Positions 42,901 to 55,425 of a stretch of 64,000 bases of DNA are shown in pieces. Source of the stretch: Edaphochlamys debaryana (Eukaryota > Chlorophyta > Chlorophyceae > Chlamydomonadales); contig JAEHOE010000147.1 in the NCBI GenBank assembly GCA_016858145.1, forward strand, positions 62,001-126,000, read 5' to 3'. The notes under the pieces were generated by a model, which saw only the letters and a list, made by a program, of their open reading frames with translations, was not told the DNA's origin and ran no database searches. A program made the translations under genes and the position numbers. Positions within the stretch are counted from its first letter, which is position 1; every line of letters begins with the position of its first letter.

Positions 42901-45900
42901 ACCGAAAGCAGCAGCCAGGTTGCCGCTGCGGCCAACGGCGGCGGAGGAGGGCCGGCGGCTGGTGGCGCCGACGGCGGCGGCAGTGGCCAGGGCGGCGGCG
43001 GCGACGGGGCCGCCGGAGGGGTGGATGGGGCTGCGGGGCTCCGGCGGAAGGCCAAAGAGGCCCTTCTCCAGCGCCCCTTGGAGCGTGCCCAGATCGCAGT
43101 ACTCCATCAGGATCAGGACCTCATCCGGCGGCGGCGGTTGGGCCGGCGGTTGGTGGTTGGCTGGATCCAGGCCCTCGGCGGTTGTGGCGGCGGAGCCGTC
43201 GGTGTGGGTGCGGGGGCAGAGGAGTGAGGAGCTGACCTGCGGCCCGCTGGCGGCGGAGGGGGCGGTGCTGGGCGGGCGGGCCGCCACGGCGGCGGCGGCC
43301 TCGGCGGCGGCGGCGGCCTTGCGAGCGATACGCTCCTTGCGGGCCGCCGTGCGCGGCGAATCCAGGGTGGGCGCCATGAGATCCGAATCCGATTCGATCA
43401 CGGAGAACGGATCCGAACCGGCGTTGGATTCGGCGGTTGTGGCGGTTGCGAGGCCGACAATGTTGGAGGACGCGGTGATGTAGGCGGAGGGGCCTGTGCT
43501 CGAAAAGATCGAGGGAGACGGCTGTAGGGACGAGCGCGGGGGCTGAGCCGCTGCCGCCGTATGTTGTAGGGCTGGGGCGCGGGCCGGGACCGAGGCCGGG
43601 GCCGGAACGCTGGATTGGCGTTGTTGCGGTTGGGAGACGGCAGCTAGCCAGTCCATCCTGGAAGGGCGCGGAGCCTCGGCATTGCCCGCGCCCGTGCCCG
43701 TGCCCGTATTCGTACCGGTGCCCGTGCCCGTACCGACGGAATCCGCTGCTGTCGTACCGGTTTCTACGGCACTACTAGTCATCGACATGATGGTGGGCAG
43801 CCGTACGTGCAGCGGCGCAAGGCCCGGCGGCGGCGACAGCACTTGGTTTGGCGCCACAGCGGCCGCCGCCGCCGCCGGCTGTGTGTGAAGCGGGACGAAC
43901 TGCATCGGAGCCTGCGTCGACGGCGCCTGTGCCGTTGCCGTCGCCGCTGCCGTTGCAGTGGTGTCCGGCGCAGGCGCCGCCGCCGCCGCTGCGCCGGAGC
44001 GAACGTGCGGGAGCGGAGGCTTTGCGTCGGAGCTGTGCAGAGGCGTCTTGCGGCTTGGAGAGCCGTCCGGCGACGGCGGCAGCGGCGGCAGGTTTGGCGC
44101 CAGCGACGCGGAGCGGACGTACGCCGGCGGCGTCACGCCCAGCGCGCCGCCGCCGCCGCCAGTGCCCGACGGCGTCGAGGCCAGCGCCGCCGCGGCCGTG
44201 GCGGCGGCGGCGGCGTGCGCCGCCGCCAGGCCCGCCAGCGGCGCCGTCACCCCCGCCAGGCCGCCGGGGCCGCTCAGGAAGGTGCGGCTGCCGCCGCCGC
44301 CGGCCGCCGCCGCCGCCGGCTTGGTTTCCATGAACGACGACCGTTTTAAAAGCTTCAAGTTACGAACCGCCTCGAGCGGCAGTAGCACGCCGGGTCGGTG
44401 GTCTTCAAAGCTGCTGTCACCGCCGCCGCCGGGGCCCTGGCTGTGCCCAGTACCGATGCTGCCGGCGGCGCCGCCGCGCTGACGCTGCATCGCTGACGCT
44501 GACGTCAGCCGCACCGCCGCCGCCAGCTGTGCTGACGTCATGCTCGTCAGCAAGACGCTGCCGCTTTGGCTGAGGTTGGCACTCATGCCAGTGCTAGGGC
44601 CGCCGGCGCCGGAGGTGGGGATGGACGGCTCAACGGAGGGCGTGGGCGTGCTTCCGTGCAGCATGTAACCGCCGGGCCCGGGCGGGTTGGGGTTGTTGCT
44701 GCTGCCGTCGCGGGGGAGAGCGGTGGCGGTAGCGGCGGCGGTGGAGAAGACAGCAAACGGCTCCTCCTGGGCGGCGGCGGCGGCAGCCACCGAGGTGGCG
44801 GAGGGCGGCGGCGGCGGCAGCTGGGGCCGCCAGCGGCGGGCCGGCGGCGGCAGCGACGTCGCCTCCGCCAGCTCTGCCACCGCCGCAAGAGCCGTCCCGC
44901 TTGACGGCGGCGACGGCGGCGACAGCCGACGGGGACGGCTGCCAAGGGATCCGCCGCCGCCGCCGAAGCCTGCAACGCCGTGAAACGGCACCTGGCGGCC
45001 GAGGCTGCCCGACAGGCCACCCGCCGACATGTACCCCCCGCCAGACTGGTTGCCGCCAGACACGCCGCCGCCGGACATGCCCGGCGACGTCGTACGCGTG
45101 AACGCCTGGCCCATGGGCCCGACGGAGGCGTTGCTGCCGTACGTGCTGCCGCCGCCGCCGGCGGCGCGCGCGGCGGCGAAGTCGATCCCGCCGCCGCCGC
45201 CGCCATCGCTGTCACCTGCGGCGGAGCCCACCAGCGGCCTGGTTTCGGCCACCGTTGCCAGGGCCCGGCCGGCGGCGGCGCTGTGGACGGCACTGCTGCC
45301 CATGCCGCCGCCGCCGACGCTGAAGAGGCCGCCGCCGCTGTTGACGCCGCCGCCGTACGTCCCGTGACTGGCCATGCCGCCGCCGGAAGCCAGGCCACCG
45401 CAGGCGCCGCTGGCGAGCGTGATCTCAGATCCACGTGTACGGATCACGGTGGAACCCTCCGCATTTGAACGGAGCGTGGTTCCCGTGACCATGAGTCGAC
45501 GGAGGGCGCTGCTGCCGCTGGCCCCGATCTCGCCGACGCGTCCAGAGGTAGGGGTTCCAAGAGTGGTCGCTCCATGCGCCCCCGTGCTATCCGACGGGCC
45601 GGATGCTAACGCGCTGGCGCGCCGCCGCCGGGCGAGGGCCGCCAGGGAGAATGCGGCGACGCTGCCGCTGCCCTCGGCCTCGTCAGCCGGGCCCGCCGCG
45701 GGCCCAGCGAGGCCAAACCCGGGCCCACCCGGGACCACCCGCGCCGAGGGGCTGCCTGGGCCTCCCGTCATCATGAAGAAACCGGCGCCCATGCTTCCGT
45801 CCCCCGGCAACTGCCCTATGCTGCCCTCCGTTGCCAGGAGGGTGCGGAAGCCCGCGAAGCGATCGGGCAGGGGCGGCAGGGAGTGGGCGTGGCGGGGCCT

Positions 45901-48900
45901 GACTATGGGCGGCAGGCAGGCGCTCCGTGGCGGCGAGGGGTCCTTCTCCGTGGGTCCGACGGAAGGGCGAGGAGGAGGGCGGCCCGAACTGGGCGGCTCG
46001 GGAGACCATGCCTGGGCCGCAAACGCTGATGTGGTGACTTGGGAGGTGGGCGGCCGCTGCGCCGCCGGAAGGGCCGACGGCAGCACTCCGGGCAGAGTGA
46101 CTGCGGACCGCACCGGCGCCGGCACCGGCGCGGCACTCGCGGCAGCAGCAGTCCTCTCCCTCTCCTTGTCCCTCTCCTTGTCCTTATCCTTGTCCGCCTC
46201 TCGGCTCGGCTCGCCGCCGCGTGCCGGTGACTTGGCTCGCTCGGCCTCTCCTTGCTCCCGCTCCCGCTCGGCCTCCCGCACGGGCCGCGGCCGGGAGCCC
46301 TCCACGAAGAGTAGCGTGCGCACTCTGCGGGGGGGCAGGAACGAGGGAGGGGTGGAAAGGAGGGCGATGCGGTCGGGCGGCGCGGGCCGCGGTCGGGGGA
46401 GGACAAGTCAGAAGGCGCAGTGGTCAGTTCCGCAAGCGGGGCGAAGCGGTGAGGAGCACAGCTTGGGTGAGGGCGCCCCTCTGACAAAACCTGGAAACGT
46501 GTCAGTGCGATGACCGACAGTCCTGGTGGGACAGGGCACCCGCCCGCGCGAGATGTCGTACAGCACCAAGGTGTACGGCTGCCGTACTCACACGTTGGGG
46601 TGGTCCAGCGCCTGGCCCATGTTGGCCTCCAGGGAGGCCCCGGCCAGGGACAGGCGACTGCCATTCCTAGGGGGGAGAGGTAGGGAGAAGGGGGGAGGGG
46701 GCGTTAGAAGGGTAACGTGCGCCCCTCTCGTATCAGCACGTCCACACGGCGTGCTTCAAAGAATACCGCCAGTCGCTACCCGGCGCCCCACGCGGCTCCC
46801 AGACCCACCACATGTCCAGGACTTTGGCCGCCACGGGGAGGCCATTCCTGGGGGGGGGCAGGCGGGGGCGGAGGAAGGAGGGCGGGGGCAGCTCAAGGCC
46901 AGGTCGATGGCAGCGCGAGGCATCCCCCGGCGCTAGGCGCAGGCAAAGCACTCCTGCGCCCCGTGCACCCCCCCCCCCGTTCTGCACTCCAGGGCTCGCC
47001 GCAGGCAATAGTACACCGCCCCGGCGCTAGAGCTCCGCTACTTCCCGCAACTGCGGTCCCCTAGGGTCCCCTAGGGCCCCCCCCGGCAGGCGGACCTAAG
47101 CTTCCGAACCCCCGGGCTCACCACAGGCCGTAGTAAACCGCCCCGAAACCGCCGCGTCCCAGCACGTGCCGCAGCTCCAAGCCCGGGACCTGCACGTGAG
47201 AGGGAGGGCGTGAGAGGGAGGGCGTGAGAGGGAGGGCGTGATGACTCATGGTGAGCAAAGGGGCGGGTGAAACGATGACTGACGGTGATGTAAGTGTGCA
47301 CAACGGACTAGGCAGCTTGAACGCCAAGGCAAACCGGCAGCGCAGATACGTTGACAGCCCTGAGCTCAGCCCCTCGAACCCCACCCACCTGCAGGGCCGC
47401 CGGCAAGCGCCCTCCGGCAATGGCCCCGGGAAGACGGCCAGCCTGTGGGGGCGGGCGGGGGGGGCGGGAGGGCGGCAGCAGCCGGGCAGCTGTGGCAGAT
47501 ACGCCAAACAAGATCCTGCCACCCCAACCACGCAAACACAAAACCCTCCACAGACCCTGCCCCGGAGGCACCCGACTAGAATGCACTAGACCGCCGAGAG
47601 CCCCACCCCGCTGGCCCCATCCTGCCCTCGCGCCTCACCTTGGCAGCGCCTGCCCCGGTGGCGCCCGCTGCGCCCGCCCTCGTGGGGCCCCCGTTGGCGC
47701 TGGCGGCGCTGGAGGCCGGCGCGGAGGGCGGCAGGGGCGTCACCAGCAGCAGCGCCCGGCCCGCGCCCCGCTCGGGGATGGCCCCGATCAGGGGTCGCCA
47801 CCCGGCCGGCATGAGCCCGCTCTCGTGCGCGGCCTCGCGGGCCACGAACCTGCGCGGTTGGCGGTTGGCGGGTGGTAGTTGGCGGTTGAAACATGGGCCA
47901 GTTGGTTGCCTTTGGTGGCGAGGCACTCGGGCACTTGGGCGGTCTGCCTCGGCCGCACAACCCGCCGGAAGCGTCCACGCATCGAAGCCAGCAGGCCCCG
48001 GTCGCTCCCCTGACTTCACCCCGTCACCCCCGTTTACGCCGTTGACCCTCACACCCCCGCCCACTGTCCCTCGGCCCGGCAGCCCACCGGAAACGCAGCG
48101 ACGCCAGCAGACCCCGGTCCGCCCCAGAGCCCTCCTCGCCGCCCGCGGCGCCCCCACCGCCGCCTCCGCCGCCGCCGCCGCCGTGCCCATCTCCCGCCGC
48201 CGCTGCGGCGGCCGTGGGCAGCCGTACACAGTCCAGTACGATGTCGTCCTGGCGGGCGAACGCGGGCCCATACCGGGCCCAGTCGATGCGGGACGGGGCC
48301 CCGCCCGTTGGGCCCGAGGCGGCGCTACGGCCGGGCGAGGGAGGCGGCGAGGCGGTGGTGGAGGCGGAGGCGGCGGCGGGGGGTGGGGCGGCGGGGGCGG
48401 GGGTCCGGGGGCCATCAGAGGCGGGGCCGGTGGTGGCGAGGGACGTGGTGACGAGTTCCTTGAGGTCTCGCCCCACCACGTCCTCCCGTGCCATACCTGC
48501 AGGGGAGCATAGGGGGTTCGCACGGCGTAAAGAACGGCACGGGTGGCAGCGCTAAAATCTAAACCTAGCAGTCATCGTCGCACCCCACGGACGGCGGAGT
48601 GAGGGGGTCCAGGGCGCCAGGCTAGTCCAACTGCCAACTGCCAACTGCCATCGGGATGGCATCGCCGCACACCACACCGTGCACCGCGCAAACCACACCG
48701 GACACGCCCACGGGCGATGACTCATGGTGGCACCCCGTCCCCCGACAGAGCCCTACCTACCGGCCACCGAACATGCACACGCACACACCTCTTACGGCTG
48801 GCCGGCTCTCTGCCGAGCTGACCTTTGACCTTTGAGCTTTTTTTTTGCTGACAGGTACGCAAGCAGCCCTCGACACACACTTATTCACCCTCTTCCCCTC

Positions 48901-51339
48901 TTTGCCCCCCGCCCCCTTTCCCCCTCGGCCCCCCCCACCCGTGATGCAGGTCCATGCGTCGTTGGCGTACAGCACCGGCCACCGCCCCGCGGGTCCCCCG
49001 GCCAGGTCCAGGAGCAGGATGCAGCGGTCGTGGCGGTCGAGGAGGCGCTGGAGGGTGAGGAGCAGCTCGGAGAGGACGGCCTGGGGGGGGGGAGGAGGCA
49101 AAGGGGGGTTGGGGGTGGGGGGGTTGGGAGGGGGAGAGTGTGACTTTATGGATGCATCCAACGTACGCAAGCAGTCGGATACTCGCAGGCGGGGGCAACG
49201 TAACAGGATTTGTAAGACAAGACGCGTGTGGAAACGGGGGTGGAGCAAGCATGGCCCTGTCCAGACGTACGAAACTCACACGTGACCGTTGCCTCTCGTC
49301 GTACAGCCGTACGTCACGAGCCAGCTGACTCAGCAGCAAGTGCCGTACGTTGGCCAGCAGGGGGGCGGGCACGGAGGTCGCGGGCCGGGGCTGCGGGGCG
49401 GGACAGCGGACCGCCTCCAGTCACTGAGTATGGACCTTGCTGCACAACCCTCAAGTCCCAAACCTCCCAAGCAAACGAAGCAAGGAAATTGCCAAGATGA
49501 ACAACCAACAACCATCAACCAACAACCATCAACCAACAACCGAGCCCATGCCCAACGCCTCACCCGGAAGTCGGCGAGGCAGAGCGTGCCCATGATGCGC
49601 GGCGGCAACACGCCCTCGCCGCCGCCGCCCTCGCCTCCGTCGCCACTTCGAGGCGACCCCAGCTCCGACCCCCCGCCCCCCGCACCGCTGCTGCCGCCCA
49701 GGCTCGCGCCCGACCGCCCCATACCCCCGCAGCCGCCGCCGCCCTGCAGCAGCCCCCCCGCGCCGCTGCCGGTCCCCGAGCTGGTGGTCGGCGGCGCGAA
49801 CACGGCAGCGCCGCCGCCGCCGCCACCGCCGCCGCCGGACCGGCGCGCGCCGCCGGGTCCTGCCGCCGCCTCCGACGATCCGACTTCCTCCAGCGCAACC
49901 GCCATGACGAACCGTACGGGAGGGGCCAGGCGCACGAAGGTCTCCCGGGAGAGCCTGGGGCGGTAGGGAAGAAGCGGCTTGGCGTGAGTCCAGGAGGAGA
50001 GGGTCTCTAGAGGTATGTGTGAAGGGCTGCTCGCATGCGCCTGGGAGTCTTAGGCGCGGTGATTAGCCGGCCGGCCTAGAGGCATGCGTGTGTGATCCCA
50101 TAGGCGGGCCCCTTGCCTGTAGCTACTCCGCTAGATCTGCTCTCTAACCATTCGGCCCGTCCGGGGCGACATCCCCCGTTCTCACAGCTAGTGCAACGGC
50201 CCGCTCACGTTCGCCCCTCCCCTGCCCACCCCCGGCCCCAACACGCACCTCGGGTGGCGGAAGGTGTCCTCCACCACCACGACTCCTTTGCCCGCGTAGC
50301 TGCCGCCGCCGCCCAGGCGGCTAGCGGCGCCACCCGCCTCGCCCTCCGTGGTCGGTGCCTCCCCCTCCTCCGGCATTGTCACACACCGCCCCACCGCCCA
50401 CGCGCCCAGCCGCATCTGCCACTCCAGGTCAGCGGCGAGAGCCGCCGGCGCGGCGGCGCCCGCGGCCGCCGCCGCCGCGGCGGCGGGCTGCAGCGCCGGC
50501 GGCAGGAGGTTGCGCGGCGGGCTGGCGGCGTCTGTGGCGGCGGCAGCGGCAGCAGTGGCAGCGGCGGCGGCGGCGGCGAGGGCCTCTCGGTCCATGCGCA
50601 CGAAGATGGTGCCGGGCAAGTGGGCGGCAACAATGACAACAGGAACCTGTGCGAGAGCCGGGGTCATAGTTGGCCGGAGGGGGGAACAGTCAGGAAGAGG
50701 GCGGGCGAGGAGCAGGGTGGTGGAGGGAAGCATGCTAGCGGGGAGGGGTTGTTGCTAAGTGGCTCGCGTTTAACCATGAAGCCTGCCGGGACCAAGTGTC
50801 AAGGGCGGAGGACCGCAACTGCTCCGGTACACCGGTGCATGCATCGCCAACGCCGACTAAACGGTTCGTGTGTGACCTCCTTGACCACGGCTCCTTCCTT
50901 GGGCCTGCCCTGGGCCCGCTCGGGACCGGCCCTTGGGCCCGGCCTGGGCCTCACCTGGAACACGTTGGCCACGAGGGACAGCAGATTGTCCACCTGGGAA
51001 GGGATGGAGGGCGGGGCGTGTACGGCAGATGAAACGGCAGGGCAAGTTGTCACGGGACAGGGCAATGTGTGGAGGTGAGGGACGCGTGGCATCAAGGGTC
51101 CGGGTGAAGGCAGAGGCAGAGGCAGAAGCAGGAGGGGCGGCGCCTGCCACTCTCCCATCCAGAGCAGAAGGTAAGGGCGCTGCCACCCCCGCATCCCCTC
51201 CCAACTCCCGTACCAGACACGGACTTGGACCACCCACCCCACCTCCGAGCCCGCCGGGCAGGGCGCTAGCGTGAAGATGAAGGGCGCCGGCGCCGCCGTC
51301 GACGGCGCCGCCACCAGGCTACTCAGCCCCTGGATGAGC

Positions 51340-51379
<40 letters not shown>

Positions 51380-54300
51380 GGGCCCCGCGGCCGGGGCTGT
51401 CGCTGCCGGGCGTCGGCTGGCGGCGGCTGAGCCGCTTGGAGCGCCGCCGCCTCCTCAGCTGGGCAGAGGAGGACGCGCCACCCAGCGCGGATGGCTGCGG
51501 CGGCGCCTTCGGTGGCTGGGTGGAGGACGGGTGCTGGACGGTGGACGGCTGGTTCTCGGGGGAGCGTGGGGAGGCGTCGGGCGGTGTGGCGGAGGAGGAG
51601 CTGCGCAGGCCGCGCCTGCGAATGGTGGGAACGGGTGGGGGGAGGGCGGCGGCAGGCAGAGTTGGCGGCCGGGGTGCGCACCGACGGAGCCTAGATAGGT
51701 TCCTACCCGCCGGATGGAATGAGGCGGCGGCATGGGTATGCAAGAGGGCCACCCTCGTGCGCTGGAGGAGCCCCACGAAACGTGCCGCCAGCAGCATTAG
51801 CAGGGCGCACCAAAACAAAAGGGCCGCACCTGTAGATGCCTCGCTCCTCCTCCGATGACGCCAGCGCAGCCGTCACCACAAAGGGGGACTGAAGCAGCGC
51901 GGACGAGTCGCCGTTGGCCCCGCCCTCGCCCGTGATGCCGGTGGGGGTACCCGCCGAGTCGTCGCCAAACGTCAGGCCGACGGCTTGCAGCGGGGGCCGG
52001 GGCGGCGACGGCGCGGCTGTGGCGAGCTGTGGGATTTGTGCCACGGTCCAGCGGCCGTCGGGCCCCATCAGCCGGGGACGCAGGTCGGGCCCGGCGGCGC
52101 TGTCCTGCCTGCCGCCGCCGCCTCCGCCGCCTGCCTCGCGTGGGCCGCCGTCCCTGCCGCCGCCGCCGCCCTCTCCGCCGCCGCCGCCGCCGCCCTCCTC
52201 CTCCGATAGCTCCAAGGGGACCACTCGCTCCGGATTGCTCCCGGTGCCGCGGGGGCGGAAGCGCAGGGCGGCGCTGCCCACCCGCCCGAGGGTTGACACC
52301 TGTGGGCGGATGGAGCGGGCAGGGCAGGTGCGTGAGTTGACAGAGGCGGTGACTAATGCCGCGAGCTACGGTACGGTAAACGGGCACGCGCAGCGTGAGA
52401 AGCACAGTCCATGGCAGCAGCATTAGTCAGGGAGTCGTCAAACGGTTCGAGGTCGCGGTACCAAGGAGTACCGGTATCACATTATAATAACGAGGCGTTA
52501 CCGTGTCGTCTGGGTCCAACCAGACCCCATGCTACTCGTGAGGGCCCCATGCAATCGCCACCACAGCGCTCCCACCCAAGCCCGGTACAGCTCAACAGCC
52601 ACACCAGGCAGCTGCAGAGGCCCTCCTCTGAAACCCCTCTCCAAACCCATGCCTGGATTCATATCAAGAGGCCAACCCCCACTCACCACGACAGCTACGG
52701 AAGCCCTCCGCTGCCGGTGTGCGCCCAGTGCGTCGGCTCCCAGAGGCTCCCCGAACGTGAAGGCGGGCCTTGGGGGGTGTGGACGGGAGGGCGGCAGGTG
52801 AAGGCTGAGACAAACGAACAGCCCTGCACGCTACGGCAGCAGCCATGGGAAACCACCACAGTCCCAGCCCAAGCCCAAGCCCACACCCAAGCCCCACGCA
52901 CCTGGGCAGTGCCGCCTCCGCGCCCGCCGCCGCCGCGGCTGCAGCCGAGGTCGCCGCCGCCGCCGCGGGGTCCATGGGCACACGCCCCGCTGGCCCCGCC
53001 GCCGCTATGAGTGAATCCACCGCCAGTCCCGTGGTGCCGCTGAAAAACACGGCCTCACGCACCGAATGGTGCCGCCTGGCGCCGGCGCGACGACGGCCCC
53101 CCCTGCCGGCGCCGCCGGGGCCGGACGCAGGGCCGTGGGCTCCCGGGCAGACTGCGGGTCCGACACCCGAGGAGCTGCCGCGAGGGGGCAGCGCCGAGGC
53201 TGCGGCCTCCTCCGCGGCGCTTAGTAAGGCATCCGGGGCGGTTCGGAGGGCCCAAGAGGCGGGGAGCAGCACGTTTCCGCCGGGGCCGCCGGGCAGGCCG
53301 CTGCTGCCGTCCCCAAGCATCAGGTCCAGGCCGGCGGTGGTTGCGGGTGTGGCACTCCTGCCTGCGGTCCCTACGGGCGACGCGGCGCCGCCGGACAGTC
53401 CGGACATGGCACCGCCGGACGCAGCGCCGCCGGACAGTCCGGACACAACGCCGCCGGACGCGGCGCCGCCGGACGCCGGCGCGCCGGACGTGAGCCCGGC
53501 GGAGAGGCCGCCGGTGGAGGCTGCATCGCCGCCACCGTGATTGCCGCCGAAGCCGAAGCGGGGGAGGCGGTTGCCAAACAGGGCAGCCAGCGGGCCGCCG
53601 CCGCTGCCGTCGCTGACGGGGATGGCGGCGCCGCCGCCGCCAGCGGCGGCGGTGCGGGAGCGGCGGCGGCGGCCGAAGAGCGCCGACAGCGGCCCGCCGC
53701 TGCTGCCGTCGTCGGCGGCACTGACCGCCGGCGATGACACTATCCCCTGGACCCCTCCCAGCGCCCCCGCCCCGGCCCCCGCCCCGGTTCCTGCACCGAA
53801 ATCGCCGGGGCTAAGGCCCACGCGCGATGCGGAGGGATCCGCGGAGAGCGGCGGTCGCTCGGGAGCAGCGGTCAGGCCGGGCGTGCGCGGACTGACGCCG
53901 GTCCCGGCCCTAACGTCGCGGGGCGGCGACGCGTCCTGTGCTACGCCTACGCCCCCACGGGCCGCACACGCAGAGCCCTGCACGCTTGGGCCCACGCCGG
54001 GGCGCGGGCTGCCGCCCGCCTCGTCTCGCGCTGCCGCCGGGCCCGCGGCGGCGCTGGCGTGGCCTGGCGGCGCAGCTGGCGGCGGGCCGCCGCTGACCGG
54101 CGACGCTGAGGGCTGACGGGGGTGGCGCATGGGGACGCACGACATGCCTCGCCCACATGCCTCCGGGGGCTCGGGGGAGGCATTATCGTGGGTTCCGGCC
54201 TGGCTTCCGGAGCTTCGGAGGGCGGCGGCGGCGGGGCCGAAGTTGGCGGCGACGCTGAGGTCTGCCTCCGAGGACGAGGGCGTCGCCGGCATTTCCCGGA

Positions 54301-55393
54301 TGGAGGGAAGCACGGGCGGCGCGGTGCCCTCGCGTCCGTCGCGGCCGCCGCCGAGGGAGGCGGTGGAGGCGGTGGATGGGGAGGCGGGGCTGAGGAAGTG
54401 GAGATACTGGTGGACGGAGGGCGGGCCGGGCGGCAGGCGGCGGCCGGCGGCGCCGCGGCCTGGCGTGGCGGCGGTTGGGTTGGTTGGGCCGCTGTGGAAG
54501 GACGAGACCGTATTGGTGTTGGACGGGCTGGTGGTTAGTACGGACACGTGGGCACCCGACCACATGGTACCGCCGGGGGTGGCGGCGGGCGAAGGAGCGG
54601 TGGGCAGCGCGCCGCCGTCGCTGCTGCCGCCGCCGGCGTCGCCCCCGACTGGGAGCACGAAGGGTGACGCTTCGGCAAAGGCATCGGGCGGGGCCACGTT
54701 GGACAGAGCAGGTGAGGTAGGCGTGGGGGCTGCGTGAGGTAAATCGCCGCTCGTAGGGGCCACGGCGGCGGCGGGAACGCTGGGCGGCGGCGGTCGCTGT
54801 GGCTGGGAGGCCGCGGCATTAAAGCTGCCGCCGCTGCGCAAGGCGCCGGGGCCGACGCTGCCGCCGCTGCCGATCCTGCTGCCGGCGCCGCCGCCAGGGC
54901 CGCTGCGGCGGCCGCCGGCGCCGCCGGCGTCGCCGTCGGTGCCTTCAGGGCTGCCGTCGGGTCCCTCCAGGGTGGAACTCCAAGAGAGCGTCGATACCAC
55001 GGACGAAACGTGGGAGGGGAACTGAGGTAGCGAGACGGCCGCTGCACCCCCCGCCCCGGATGCAGCCCCCGCCGCCGCGGTACCGGTGGCGGCAGCGGCG
55101 GCGCCGGAGCGGGCCGCGGCGGCGCCTACGTTGCCGCCGCCGCCGCCGGCGCTTCGCACGGCCGCAGGCGCCTGGCCGCCAGGCTGCAGCGGCGGAGGCA
55201 GCGCGAGGGAAGCGGCCGCAACCTGGCCGCCGTCATCTGCCGCCGCCGCCGCGGCGCCACCAGCGCCGGCGAAGGCCGCCGACTCCTCGGCCTCGGTGCC
55301 CTCCTCCTCCTCGACTACGGTGCATACCGCCAGGCCAAGGCTCGTCAGCCCAAACATGCTGCCGGCGGCGCTGCTGGACGCGCACAAGCGCGA

Positions 55394-55425
<32 letters not shown>

